Below are positions 1-17,170 of a stretch of 64,000 nt of DNA, in pieces. The DNA lies in assembly GCF_022458985.1 (NCBI RefSeq), contig NC_061771.1, forward strand, positions 23,924,001-23,988,000, in the 5' to 3' direction. Positions within the stretch are counted from its first letter, which is position 1, and every line of letters begins with the position of its first letter. A program made the position numbers and the translations under genes. The notes beneath the pieces were generated by a model. It was not told where the DNA came from. It ran no database searches and worked only from the letters and a program-made list of their open reading frames with translations. The stretch comes from Mugil cephalus. Its lineage: Eukaryota; Chordata; Actinopteri; Mugiliformes; Mugilidae.

Positions 1-33
1 GTTTGGAAGGACTTGTAAAAGAAGGAGACTGAC

Positions 34-2375
<2,342 letters not shown>

Positions 2376-3928
2376 CTGGAAAACATGTGGAGGGAAGACA
2401 AATTAACCACTTCTGAAAAAAAATAGGAACAAATTCTAATATAAGACTAAATCAGTTTATGCTGAAACAGGGTGAGGAAAGCCGTAATAAGACTGTACGA
2501 TCGTCTGTATGATAAACTAATATTGACCACCATAACATCAATATAAAGATTTAGAGCAAACATTCATTTTTTACCTAATAAACTAGAAAGAAGACTTCTA
2601 AGAAAAAACTCTAAATGAAACCCATTCATGAGTTAGTACATATTTCAGGGCCTAGTAATAACTACCGCCGCCCTCATTTAATAGTCTGCCAAAGCCAGAA
2701 TACAGTGGAAAGGCTCACAGTTTATCAGAGGATCCTTCAATGACCTAATTTGCTCAAAAGCAATTCAAAAAAAGTGCAAAGGACTCAAAAGTTTAAGAAA
2801 GAGAAAGAAGAAGAAAGAAGAGAAATGGAGCAAATCTTCCCAACTGAGAAGTCAAAACCAGAGGCCCAGAATGACCTCGATGGTAAATCTAAACCTGATC
2901 CTGCTTTATATGTTTTATCTTCTACAGAAAAATATATATATATTATTTCCCATGCATTACAATCTCCGTTTTATTCCCAATCCAGTTAATGAGCATGGTT
3001 CACCCCATGCACCCAGGGCTTAAAAAAAAATAAGATGATTAATCAACTACCGATCTAAGAACGATCAGAAAACATTTTAATAACTCAACATTTTCTGATT
3101 CCAGCTTCTCGGATGGAGATGATGATTTAAGTTCTGGTCAAAGCAACTCAAACGCATCACCTTAGTAATAAAATAATATGGATGAAATAATCAAAAGTTT
3201 AATGTGAACATGTATCTGTATAAATGTAGAAATAAATACACCAACTATACGCCAGTTTAAAGAAGTCATAAGTTAAAACAGATCTTAAATGTTTGCAATA
3301 TTCAGCAAATATGAATAAAATCAAGTGGGGGGAAAAATAAGTTATGAACCATAAATATATATATATGTGTGTATGTACACACACACAAGAAGAGAAGTAT
3401 AAACGTAGTAAGTGTGTGAATAAAGTGGAAATTGTGCCAAATAGTGATATGATGACTTATTTCATTGACATAAAACCGGTCCTTCCTCTTCTTTTTTCAA
3501 GTCTTCACCTGTAATAGTTTCCAGTGGCACCGTTACAGCCTGGCACAGGATATAAAAGAGCCTTTTATCCGAGCTCAGCCACGTCCAGCACGGATGAAAA
3601 ATGAGCCCTTTATACCACAAACCTCCCAGTGAATTCACATGAACAGAGTCACTGTTTCTACGATCGCATTAAACATTAACATGGTTGTATGTGAGCCGGT
3701 TTACCTCCTCTTCTCTTCTCTTAAACCCGACACAACAGACTGATAATGAATGGACTAGCCAACAAGTCGTTACCTTTGCCAGCTCGACACTTCAGGAATG
3801 TTTAGATTATCTTCGTTCGTCCGTATAATCAGCCCGGTCGAAACAGACGATACACCCGGAACCAATAAATGTACTGTCCGGGGGGGTAAACCAGCGGTCC
3901 ACAGGTAACTTCTACGGATAAACTCACA
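2376..3928 (-). other. UGDH 5' intron, no coding content recognised
   Basis: AT-rich sequence between the probable non-coding first exon and the ATG-bearing exon. The acceptor is TTTTCCAG immediately before the ATG at 2375. I see short AT and GT runs near 3358-3390 and no convincing gene or named transposon. Confidence 0.55.
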
Positions 3929-4075
3929 CCGCCAGGGCTTCTTTTGGTAACTTTTATCAATTGTGTGGCTCCTCCTGAAGTTAAAACCCTTCTGACTGTG
4001 TCCTCCACACGCCTCGTTCACTGGGGTTGGCCCGCTGATGTGACGTAACTCCGCGTCCGCCATATTGGAGGAGGC
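3929..4075 (-). promoter_or_regulatory. ugdh: Probable UGDH promoter and non-coding first exon
   Basis: Locally GC-richer than its surroundings. On the minus strand it contains CCAATATGGCGGACGCGG (about 4047-4064), close to the YY1 element AANATGGCGG often found at or just downstream of transcription starts. A good splice donor (GT then GTGAGTTT) lies near 3930 on the minus strand and would join to the acceptor before the UGDH ATG. The ATG inside the YY1-like motif opens a 97-codon frame with no recognised product. I read it as 5' leader, not a gene. The exact start site and donor are inferred. Confidence 0.5.
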
Positions 4076-4246
4076 ACAACTGTGCTGTGAAGTAATAATA
4101 CAAATGGGATTTTAAAGCACATTTTAACGGTGAATTTTACGTTAAAGCCTCAGCTTATTTAATTCACACACACACATACGTTCACACTAAAGTTAATGGG
4201 AAACAGGTACCAAAAACAATGTATTAAAACTTCTTAGTTTAGTACA

Positions 4247-4285
4247 ATAGCTTTATTGATCCCACACATCAGTAATTCATGTTTC
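4247..4285 (-). repeat. LINE/SINE-type 3' tail, reverse orientation
   Basis: AGCTTTATTGATCCCACACA is the reverse complement of the common fish tail pattern (..GGGATCAATAAAGCT). The element body would lie to the right but is too decayed to bound. Confidence 0.5.
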
Positions 4286-4529
4286 ATCAGCTGTAAAGTA
4301 GTGCAAAAAACAGTGTATGTTACACTTTAATAATATATGAATAACAATAAATGTAAATTAACCCCCCTCCACACGCAAGAAAAAAATGGATACGTTAACT
4401 GAGTTGTTATTAGGGTTGCCACCTTTCAGAAATGAAAAGGGACACCCACCACGGCTCCTTGGGGCCATGACCACCAGGGCCCGAAGGAGAAAGAAATTAC
4501 TCGTATTTCCCAGTCTGGGATGAAAAAAA

Positions 4530-4530
4530 C

Positions 4531-4598
<68 letters not shown>
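4530..4598. repeat. (ATCT)n microsatellite
   Basis: About 17 uninterrupted ATCT units. ATCT arrays often grow from the end of a LINE tail, and such a tail is found about 100 bases further right (4694-4724). Confidence 0.95.
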
Positions 4599-4599
<1 letters not shown>

Positions 4600-4693
4600 A
4601 AAGCTTGAAATGCTGAATACATTCTTTATTGTACAACATTGTTGCATACAAGCCTTAATTTGAACTTTGAATATATTCTTTTAATTTTATTTT

Positions 4694-4724
4694 GATTTCC
4701 CTTCTGGATCATTAAAGTCTATCT
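4694..4724 (+). repeat. LINE-type 3' tail
   Basis: GATTTCCCTTCTGGATCATT followed by AAAGTCTATCT matches the tail at 41099-41130 (ATTTCCCTCGTGGATCATTA), so both come from one retrotransposon family. Short and partial. Confidence 0.55.
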
Positions 4725-4788
4725 AAGTCTATCCATCTGCTCACCCCTAAGCCTTTAACTGGGCTTAAGTACCACTGCGTTACTGCAG

Positions 4789-4833
4789 TTTATTGACACA
4801 TCTGCTTTTTAAAAATGCAGATGTGTCAATAAA
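4789..4833. repeat. Perfect 17-bp inverted repeat (hairpin)
   Basis: The left arm TTTATTGACACATCTGC (4789-4805) and right arm GCAGATGTGTCAATAAA (4817-4833) are exact reverse complements around an 11-base T/A-rich loop. Both strands therefore carry AATAAA at the arm ends. It could be the core of a small inverted-repeat transposon. I found no second copy. Confidence 0.85.
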
Positions 4834-5324
4834 CATGCAGGTATAAAATGTATTTCACTGTGCTTTGTACTATCTATAACTGTGCATGTGACAAACAAAA
4901 TCTATCTTAGAGAGAGAAATGATTTGAGAGAATTGCCAATATGAAACATATTTCACACCTTTGTACATCTTTATTAACATCTTGTGGAAGTGACAATAGC
5001 TAACAACCTAAACTAATGTCAGTGGCTCTGGGAGACTTCTATGTATCGAGGTATGTGAACAGATTTATGGGGCATAATAACAGTTTTGGGTCTTTTATTG
5101 GATAATTGAGCAAAAGCAGACAAGGCCATAAACTAGTGCCTTCACAGCACTCACTCATTAGGACAATTACACTGTGTTTGAGTTGTAAATCCAAAATGGT
5201 TTTCCTCCGCAGAGACTTGTTCAAAGTGTCAGCCCCAAACTGGGACGGAGAAATGATTGTTTTACTTTTGCATTCCTTTACACTTGTTTCTCACTTGCAG
5301 TAAAACTATTTGTGAATGGACTAA

Positions 5325-5420
5325 AAATAAATTTGAATTTGAGTTTATTAAGGGACGGCCCCTTGAGACGCAGCATCTCATTTTCGAGGGGGTCCCAAAA
5401 TAACCAGCACTGTAAAACAG
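5325..5420 (-). mobile_element. LINE 3'-end fragment (L2-like), reverse orientation
   Basis: Read on the minus strand it has GACCCCCTCGAAAATGAGAT, then a purine-rich block ending CCGTCCCTTAATAAACTC and AT-rich sequence. I recall this ending as widespread in fish non-LTR elements. No reverse transcriptase sequence is attached. The family label is from memory and tentative. Confidence 0.45.
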
Positions 5421-5597
5421 ATTAAATAATTTACATGTTGATCGATGTTAAACATCCGTCCTGTGATTGTGTGAACTTTTGCTGATCCTTTAAACCTAAA
5501 GACGAACATAAACTTTGCAGAGGAATCAACAGTATTTCAATCCTGATGTTAACTGCTTCTTATCCTGCATTCTGCTTTACAACAAGCTAATAAGGAA

Positions 5598-5603
5598 TTT
5601 ATT
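5598..5603 (-). terminator. map9: Candidate MAP9 polyadenylation signal
   Basis: Minus-strand AATAAA about 207 bases after the MAP9 stop codon, in AT-rich sequence. It is the first good hexamer downstream. Use is inferred. Confidence 0.45.
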
Positions 5604-5809
5604 AAAAAAGGTTTCATTGTTTCACTTTTTTCTTTCTAAAACACACTTAAATATATATAAAAATATAAACTTGCAGTAGAGCTGCTGCCTAATACAAAAT
5701 CTTACAAAAATATCAACTTCACCAGCTGCCATCCAAAATACAGCGCAAACGTTTTAAGCTGTAAATGTAACATAACACCAGCAGACGCCAGGTGTGTTAT
5801 GTTACACGT

Positions 5810-8800
5810 CTAATGTGTTTTTCGGAACGGTATGGTTTTATTTGGAGGGCTCCACGGTGGAGGCGGGCTGTCCCCGAGTATCGCTTGTATCCGTCTTTCT
5901 TCTCTCTGTCTTTTCTGTTCCAGCTCTTTTCTTGCCTGTTAGAAAAAAAAATGAAAATCATGGATTCAACAGAAACGCTCCCAGACACCGTCACAATTAA
6001 CACTTGTTTTCTGTGCATCTTAGCTCCACTTTACTGTTGTAGGAACTTGAAGTGGGGAAACTGTGTAGATTTATTGTAGGTAATTTAGTCACAGTCAACA
6101 GTTGGTTTAGACATGATTAATAGAAAAGAGACACTAAGTTAATATTCACACATTTCTGTCATTTTGCAGAACTTTGTTTTTTTACTTAATTATGGACCAG
6201 TGTATATTATGTAGTAGCATGTAGCAGTGAATTTAGTGACACCTAGTGGTGAGTAACCAACACCTCCACTTTAATGGAAGCATACAGGAGCAGTTATCAA
6301 GGTGAAACTCCTTCTCTAGAGCCAGTGTTTTAGTTTAGCAACCGTTCAGACACTCACACTTTCATATGTCTAGACTTGTCATTGCTGTAGTTCCACATTT
6401 GCTGATTAAAAATGCATCCCTAAATGTTTGCCAAACCAGAAATGTGGCCACATGTAGACACCAGATTTGCTATAAGGCAAACTAGCTTCATCACCATTGT
6501 GGGAACATGTTCAAGAACAAGTAAGTAACTCCTGGAAGGTGCCATCAATACAACTTACCAGCCAGTTCTCATACGTCTCTAAAGCCATTTTATCCCTCTC
6601 TTCTTTCATGTATCGCTCTTCCTCTTCTTTATTTTGGATCTCTTTCTGCTTCGTCAGGACATTTTCATGGATGACGTCTTTCTTCTTTGCATACCTTTAT
6701 CAAATCAAGAAAAGAGAGGAAAAAAAATGTACACAGGAAGCATCCGGAGCCGTATATCACCCATAGAGAAGTGGCAATAACAGAGAATAAAATGGGATTA
6801 AAAGTTAAAACATGCCACAGTGCTTAGTCTACGGCTCCAGCACGGAGTCAATAAAACATGTAGGTAAACTGAACAAAAACGGAGAAAGTCATGGGAGCAG
6901 AATATTGAAAAGAAGACCTGGATGTCAACTGATGTCTCCCTGTTATATGAGGTAAATGTCAAAGTCTCTCTTTGACGTTTGTTAAGATTTTATACATGAA
7001 AAATAAAGTCATACCATTATTAATGTGAACCTTGCTCTCCAAAACACCCAACACCGCTTTACAAATGAATGGAGTTTGAAGTTAACCAAGCCTTATGTTA
7101 GCCTTATGCTAGCTAGTTATCTGGACTAAAGGATTAGAAAAATAGCAGCTACCGTCATATATACTGTGAAACTGATGTGTGGATTTAATTTAAGTCCATG
7201 TCGATAGACAAATTTAACTTTGCCTCGGTTACTTCTAAGTTATTATGACCAGCGTGCTGATGTTATAATACTAATGACAATACTAAATAACAGTAAGACT
7301 AGTTCAGTTTTCATCATTTCTGAGTTTTTATCATTTCTGAGTCATTTCAAACATTAACATCGATGGATGAACACAGAGACTGAGGGGAAGGTAAACACAG
7401 CTCCATGACTGATGAGGTGATTGGACTACAAAGTATTTTCAGGCTCATTTAAGATATTTAAAGTAAGTAGATGCTGGGATATTTAAGTTAGGGCCTTTTA
7501 CATATTGACAGACGTTGGCAGTAACATTTATAGGCCCATTAATGATGAAAATAAGACATTCATTTCAACACAGCACATCAGACCCATAGTGTTACACTGT
7601 AGAATTTCCCCTCTGATGGAGCAAACATGGGGCCCATGATTTGAGTTGGTCAGACTCTGTAAAATATGACCAGCTTTGAGTGCCATCTAGTGGGCGACCC
7701 TGAGAGTTGAGTGGATGTAATTTATAAACTAAATGGCCCTAGTTAAAATACAGTATCAGTTTTAAAATATATGTTTAAATATTTATGTTTAAAGCCTTGA
7801 TAATGTGTGTATATGTATGTACACATATATATATATATATGTATAGACACGGAAGAGACACATATGTTTATATATAGCGACTAACCGAAGTAATGTATAA
7901 AGGTCAGTGGTTTGGTGATAAAAAAAAAGGAAGATATTTTCAGACTCACCAGTCAGAAAAAGCAGACTTGCTGTCTCTTTTTCTTTCTTCCTCCTCTTCT
8001 TGTTTTTTCAGCTTAAGTTTATTTTCAGCCTCTTTTTGTTTCCTGTACTTCTCTTTAAGCAGATGATCATGCTCCTGTTTCCACTTTTCAAACACCTTTA
8101 ATATAATATTTATTATCATTAAAATAATACAACAGTTAAGATCACATTTACGCACAGAACACATTTAATGGTTACCGTAGCTTCCTTATTAACGTACACT
8201 AAATGGTCTTTTTACCTGTCTGGCAGACTGCTTTTTGTCTTCTTTCTCTTCAGTTGCTCTTTGCTCTTTTCTAATCATATCTTGCTTTTCTTTGGCCTTT
8301 GCTTTGAGGCTTTCCACCTTCCTCTCTTTCCAAGCCTCATAGGATGCAACAGCATCTCCCTTTTTATCCTCCTCCTCCTGTTTGTTTATAGAAAGATACT
8401 GAGCGTTATCCGTGCATGCCACATGATTATGTAACATTCAAAGCTGGTAAATGCTTCATCAGTTATCAACAAAAACCCATCATTCACCTTTTTCTTCTTT
8501 TCCTTCAGAATTTCCTCTTTCCTTTTTAGCTGCATCTTCTCTCTCGACTTTTCTTTTTTCTTTTTAAGCCATTCCTGGTGAGAGTAACGAAAGAGTTCAC
8601 ATCAGTGAAAATAAACCGTAGATATTCAGGGTTTATTTTAATTTGATTTATCTGAGTTTGTGATACCTCTTGCAACTTCATAATTTTGCTTGTTTTATTT
8701 TTTATTAACACAAATACAGTCTTATTTATTCCCTATATAAGACAACACAGTCACAACACAGTTGCTGTCACACTGACCTGGTAAACAGCAGCTCTGAGTG

Positions 8801-10666
8801 AATCTGCAGCTTGTGGCTGAGACTCTTGTAGTGAGACTTTGCGGTCGAGGACTTGCAGAGTTCCCAGATACTTTGATTCCACTTTCCTGGAGCACACACT
8901 CTGAGGCCTCTGAGAGGTGTTAGACCGAGAACTTGAAGTCCTGATTAGAATAAAACAAAATGACGGTGAGTTAAGCATTCGTCCTGTTTAAAATACAGGG
9001 TTCAAAAAGTGCAGCTGGGTCATTTACCTGGTATCACATGTTTGCTCGTGGGCATGAGAGAGTTGATCTGAGTGATGTCTGGAGCTTTCCTGAAAGAAAA
9101 CGTTAAACACATTTACTGGAACTACAAACATTGAGAATAAAAAGGTGGATCGTATTTTATAATACACTGAACACTATCTCTTACACTGAATTCTTCAAAT
9201 GACGTGGAGTAGTTTCTCTCCTGCTTTTTGCTGTCATCGGAAATCAAGTCATCTGAAATAAGATATCAAGGAGATTAATGCCTACAACAAGTAACACAAA
9301 ATAAAAAAGTAAAGAGGCTGAACATGACAAATATTACCTCTGGATCCAGAATCGACTGTGGACTTGGCGAAGAGTGACTGTTCACTCTTATTCGAAGAGG
9401 ATTTACTGACACTAAACGAAACCACGTGATCTCCTTCTGCCCACTACGAGAAAACAACGTAACAAACCGATTAGGGATTGTTTAATTTTTTACTTTTCTT
9501 TACTTTAATAATGAGCAGTGAGACACACATGTGGACTGTAGCTCCGTTCAGCAGTGCTGCTGGATGTGTTCGCTGAGAGGGGAATTGAAGCGGAAGAAGT
9601 CTGAGGTCTGCTGAGGTCCTGGGGTTCAGTCTCTTCGGCCGGCCTCTCAGCAGCGGGGAAGCTCAGTCCAAGTGTCCTTTGCCGTGGTTTGGGTCTCGGT
9701 GGCTCAGTTTCTGTGACACTACCTGGATAATGACAGGTAGTGGAATTATAACTGAGAAGTTTGCGCTGATAGTTTCCAAATGAGTGAATATATGTACTAA
9801 ATGAAACATACCTGATGGGGCTGCGCTATTTAGGTCAGACGCTGATAACCGTAGATCTTGGGATCTTTCAAGAGACTCACCATCGTCCTCTGGACCTGGA
9901 GTTTCCGCTGGGGTGTCAGACGGTGAGGCCAATGGCATGTCAAGCAGGGTATCATCTGACGTTTGGTTTGACGACAGAGACTTCCTCGAGTTCTCTCCTG
10001 ATATTTGAGGATCAGCAGACTCCAGATCACTGTTTTTAAACTGTGTGTTATCTCCACTGACATTTGTGGAGTGCTGCGAGGAAAAGGACCCACTATGATC
10101 AGCGTGTGAGTCCGGTGGCTGGTTTTCACGCAACTCTGACGCCGTCGTGTCATTGGAGGGAGAGACGATCCTTTGGGTTTTGAGGAATGAAACTTTCTTG
10201 GGCTTGCTGTGTTTACCTTCATCGTCCGAAAGCTCAAAGTTGTTAATCTTGTCTTTGCTTTTCCCACCCTTGAAAGCACCAGCCTTCTTTTTTCTCGATT
10301 GGAGGAGTTTATTCAAAAAATCTGAAACATAGCAAAAGGTGGATTCGTCATTAAATTAAACGACCTCTGCAGTAGAACCTGTAAACAAATCAGCCTTATC
10401 TGAGGCTGTGCCATCTTACCATCTTCATCTTCCTCCAAGTCATTGTAGTAGGAGTATTTGTCTGCTTTTGTTTTGCTTGCTCTGGCAGAGACAGCGGCGT
10501 GAAGTTCATCCTATAACAACATTATTTTAAATTTAAAAAAAAAAGGGGGGCCAAGGACTGTTTTATCAGGGACTACATACATCAGGGCTCTTACCTGAAA
10601 TGTTGTTCTTTTCGATGTTTTCGGGCTTTTCGTGTAAGCCAGTGTCCTGTGCTCCTGAGCTGACAT
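5810..10666 (-). CDS. map9: Microtubule-associated protein 9 (complete, 640 aa)
   Basis: MAP9 (ASAP) binds and stabilises microtubules and acts in mitotic spindle assembly and cytokinesis. Thirteen coding exons in transcript order: 10595-10666, 10420-10510, 9812-10321, 9529-9722, 9338-9443, 9185-9252, 9028-9089, 8778-8940, 8488-8574, 8216-8377, 7950-8095, 6559-6694, 5810-5935. Every junction keeps frame. Family marks: start MSAQEHRTLAYTKSPKTSKR; KYLGTLQVLDRK near residue 392; then RAAVYQEWL and a lysine/glutamate-rich coiled-coil region (about 420-620) with repeated WK/WL units; and the C-terminus PPPWSPPNKTIPFRKTH, like the human PPWSPPSRTVFAKVF. Human MAP9 is 647 aa. The serine/acid-rich middle exon (9812-10321) is poorly conserved and probably disordered. 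Neighbours UGDH and SMIM14 adjoin each other in human, so MAP9's presence here is notable. Confidence 0.96.
6950..7690. repeat. Dispersed repeat R, copy 1 (MAP9 intron)
   Basis: About 700 bases in the MAP9 intron between exons 6559-6694 and 7950-8095 align along their length with 42465-43165 in PDS5A. Shared blocks include GAAGTTAACCAAGCCTTATG, TAGCCTTATGCTAGCTAGTT, AGAAAAATAGCAGCTAC and CCCATGATTTGAGTTG, same orientation, roughly 80-85% identical by eye. No open frame, poly-A tail or clear terminal repeats are visible here. It is an interspersed element whose class I cannot name. Confidence 0.8.
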
Positions 10667-10975
10667 CCTGAAAACGATGAACAATCTCCTCCGATAGCGC
10701 GAATAGACATTAGCATGGTAACGTTAGCTAATATTCGCGCAAGCTAGTTCGCTGCAAAGCTTCTTATATGCCGCTTTTTACAGCTAAATTAACATCACTC
10801 ATATTTTTATTTGACTGTAAAGTACCGCTTTACACAGTGTACCGGTAACTGTAAAAGGTTTTATAACCTGAAGCCACGCAAACGTAACTGCCCGTAACTA
10901 GCTAGCGGAGTTGTTGATGGTAACCCAGGGAAACGAGTGGGACAGTTCCGGTTCAATAATGCGCATGCTCAGAAG
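10667..10975 (-). promoter_or_regulatory. map9: MAP9 5' leader and promoter
   Basis: Upstream of the MAP9 ATG. Minus-strand GAACCGGAACTG (about 10941-10952) fits an ETS site, and TGCGCATGCTC (10960-10970) resembles an NRF1 site. Both are typical of TATA-less housekeeping promoters. No TATA box is evident. Transcription start is not resolved. Confidence 0.5.
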
Positions 10976-13900
10976 ATGACTAGAACTCGTCCACTTGGGA
11001 GTTTTGACCTAAGTCACTCACTTATTATTGCTCATAAGTTTAACGCAAATTTATGATATTGATTTGGGAGAAGTGTGGTCTTATTTGCATAAATATGACT
11101 TGATTTTATAATCAAGGTATTTGATTGGTTCACACTGCCTTATTATTGATGGCAGGATATTCATTATAACAGAAAGAGCATTAAGATTGCTGGTATCTTC
11201 ACTGTCAGAAAGCGTTACTCTGTCTTAACATTTATTTTCTAACTTTTAATTATCTGTACTTTGTTGCAGTTCAAATAGCTGCAGGGGATAGCAGCAGCTT
11301 TTATCCTATGTGATGAAGCTACTGGACACCGAATTTCCCTCAGGATAAATAATGTATATATCAAATCCAATCTCAAAAAATAGTAGTTTTGCTTCTCCCG
11401 CGCTTTAAAATGGAACTCTTTGTTTGTAATGACATGAATTTTGTCTTACATCAATCCTATGAATGTCACGCAAGACAAGAATCAGGCAAAACCTCTGAAG
11501 ATTCATTAATTCCCTTTTCAAAGTGTGAGAATATAAGTTTACAGAGAAATGTGCAAACACACAACGAAACACAGTCAAGCAGTGAGACTGAAGTATTTTT
11601 TTTTATTATTATTATTTTGTTTTGTTGTTGGAAAAGTGCATAGTTGAAGCCCTTTTTACTCCAGACAGCAACATTATACATTGTCCTGGTCCACTTTTAT
11701 CAGTCCGTGATATAGGGCGATGTCTTTCTTCTGTTTATTATATACATCATCATCTTATGGTTTCCCCAACACGTTCCTTCCTTTATCTCTTAGTTGCAAT
11801 CCTCCAAAGTGACTGAAAGATGTTGTACCAAACCGTTTATGGAGCACTGGTTGATCTGAAGATCAGCCAGTATCTCATTAGGTGTTGCAGATACGTCAGA
11901 CATGTCCTACGGCACATGTTCACAAATTACAGACACTCGCAAAACATGATGAACACTATGTGATGCAGTCTAACAGCTGAAATACAATAATCACTAAATA
12001 CTTTATTATTCCACTTTTTTTTTTTTTGTGGTTTGTACTGAAAAAGGGGTTGATTCCCCACAGTAACATTGAAGCTGTCATTTGCAGTGATGCTGCAGAT
12101 TTTCTCCATTAATTTTAAATTGTATTTTTAAACATTTATTCTAGTAGACAATGATTGACATACTATAAGACAATTACCTTGTGGTGTAGTGTAAATGGTC
12201 ATTCCCTCCTCTTTCCATCAAATATTTAATAACACAAGTGTGAGGTTCTTTTATTTAAAAAGTCACAAACGAGCTTTAAAATTCAGAAATAAAAATTCAC
12301 ACTGGCACCGTTAGAATACACCGTTTCATTAATTTCCCCACGCATCAGATTGACACACTATGATACAGAATTGTGAAGTAGAAACCGACCTTCAACGCGA
12401 GTCAACAAAGTGCTCATAAAATATAGTTTTGGCTACAAACAAGTCAGCTATTCTGCAGAATCTTGTCGTTTGCTTTTAACCACAAAACAATTACAGCACA
12501 CACACTCAACTCAATATGATAAAACAGATTTATTTGTGACTGAGTCAGCTGAGTTTATTGGCTTTTATTGTATTTTTTTTGTTGTTGTTGTTGTTAAATG
12601 AGTTTGTGAGCGTTTCGTATTCTTCTCACACACTCAATTGGACCTTTCTCGACTCATAACCCGTAGCAGATGTATTGTCCTCTCGAGTAACCATAGCAAC
12701 CTATTTAAAGGGACAGACATGTTCTTGAAAACATAGTTAACATAGAAGTCCATGATATTTGCTAGTTTGGGAAAATGTTTAACCTATTTAACTAAGGCCT
12801 TGCTGTTAAATGTTGTAACTTTAAAGTGGAAAGAGTGGAATGTTTCAGAGAGACAAGAACCAGCCACCCTTCGTTTCTCAGCATCGCTCAATGGGGATTT
12901 CTCCGCTACCTGCTACCGTTCCCCTCTTTCTCCCGACTGTGTGACACATTCCTTCATTTTGAGATCAAGTCTGATATTTACGTCTGGGATCAGAGACTGA
13001 GGCCCTGTTCCCAACGTGGCATTAACGTGGCTCTTGGGTGATCAGATCACAGTTGGGCAGCGGCAAGTTAAGGCGTGAGAAGGCGTTGAAGTCCAGACGC
13101 CCAGAGCACGTTCTTTTTTTTTTAGTGTGCCTTAGGCCTGAGTAAAATTAAGTTGTTTTTATTTAATTTGACATCTTCCTCTGAACAGCATGAACATCTT
13201 TCAAGTGATCACAAAACAAAGAAGACCACTTGAAAACAAGACTTCAGCACTAGAGCATCTGAAGAGAAAACAGCACTGTAGATGTTTTCTATTCATTATA
13301 GATGTTAATTACTTAAACTAATAAATAAATCTAATCAAAAGTAAACAAAGTGACAGAATATCAGTAGGCTACGTGTAATTTGGTCAAAAACTTGCATTTC
13401 TTTTGCTATTAAACCACGTGTTAACGCTGATGTGTGCAAATTACCAGTTACCATGTGTCCTCAAACAGCGGCCAGGGCCTTTATTTAACTTTATCACCAA
13501 AGATTGTTTCTTTTCACAATCTCACAACAAATAAATTATTTTGCCATCCATAAAATATTGATCAGCTCATTGTGATGCCAGGTGTGAGTCTAGGTGCTGC
13601 CCTGGTAGCTGTCCGCTTGTGATCGGATCGCCCAAGAAACAAGAAACAACACCAGGCGTGAATAGCGCTCGAGTCCAAACACCGGCACACCTCCCTAATT
13701 TAAGACTTTGTGAAGTATCACACAGAGCCCAAATGATACATCAACATGCCCATATGAGTAGATAATCCAGTCTTCTGTTGATTTAGTTTTTGCTGTGTTT
13801 AACTATGATTAAATTACAGATGATAGTTAATAACAATGATAATCTACATATACCGTAAAACCTCAGCACAGAGTAATAACCAAAGCTGAAGAGGAAGCAG

Positions 13901-14186
13901 AATAAATGTTGGCACTATATTTATATTGTGCTTTTATGAAAAAAAAAAAAAAAAAAAAAATTAAAAAAAGATTATTAACCCTCTCTATCGTCGTAACTGT
14001 GCTGGTCTCACTGATCCAGGATCAGCTGGGCTCTAGGATCAAAGTAGTTGTATTAGAAAAAAAAATAGTAAAAGATATGTAGATGAAGGCTGACGGGGAG
14101 ACGGCGCTGTCCTGGTCACAGCTGTAGAGAAACTGTGCAGCTCCAGTCTGAACCGGTGGATGACTGGTGTCAGTGGGGCTCCTCTG
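10976..14186. other. MAP9-SMIM14 spacer, including the SMIM14 3' region
   Basis: The right part must contain the SMIM14 3' untranslated region, since SMIM14 stops at 14187. Minus-strand AATAAA candidates lie at 13480-13485 and 13158-13163, plus others further left. I cannot choose between them. A short LINE tail (GAATTTCCCTCAGGATAAAT, 11331-11350) and a MITE-like element (13001-13669) are present, and a run of 22 A at 13939-13960. No additional coding exon was found. Confidence 0.55.
13001..13669. mobile_element. MITE-like element with long imperfect terminal inverted repeats
   Basis: The left end (GGCCCTGTTCCCAACGTGGC, then CTTGGGTGATCAGATCACA) is mirrored by the right end (TGTGATCGGATCGCCCAAG, then ACACCAGGCGTGAATAGCGC). 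The internal 500 bases are AT-rich without an open frame. It is a non-autonomous DNA transposon relic, probably within SMIM14 3' sequence. No target duplication was identified. Confidence 0.65.

Positions 14187-17170
<2,984 letters not shown>

Larger units (their letters stand above)
4076..5809. other. UGDH-MAP9 spacer
   Basis: No coding exon is recognised. It holds the UGDH upstream flank, two LINE tails, an ATCT microsatellite, a 45-base palindrome, a LINE-end fragment, and the 3' untranslated region of MAP9 at its right end. Each is listed separately. The stretch at about 5040-5320 I could not classify. Confidence 0.6.

Noticed and set aside
3770..4063. 97-codon minus-strand frame starting in the UGDH 5' region
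   Set aside because: It resembles no family I know, spans the presumed first-exon donor, and overlaps promoter-like sequence. Treated as leader.
9663..10316. MAP9 third exon read through to 9663 as one frame
   Set aside because: The conserved frame requires a donor at 9812 and an acceptor at 9722. The unspliced read ends in a spurious HLVHIFTHLE tail.
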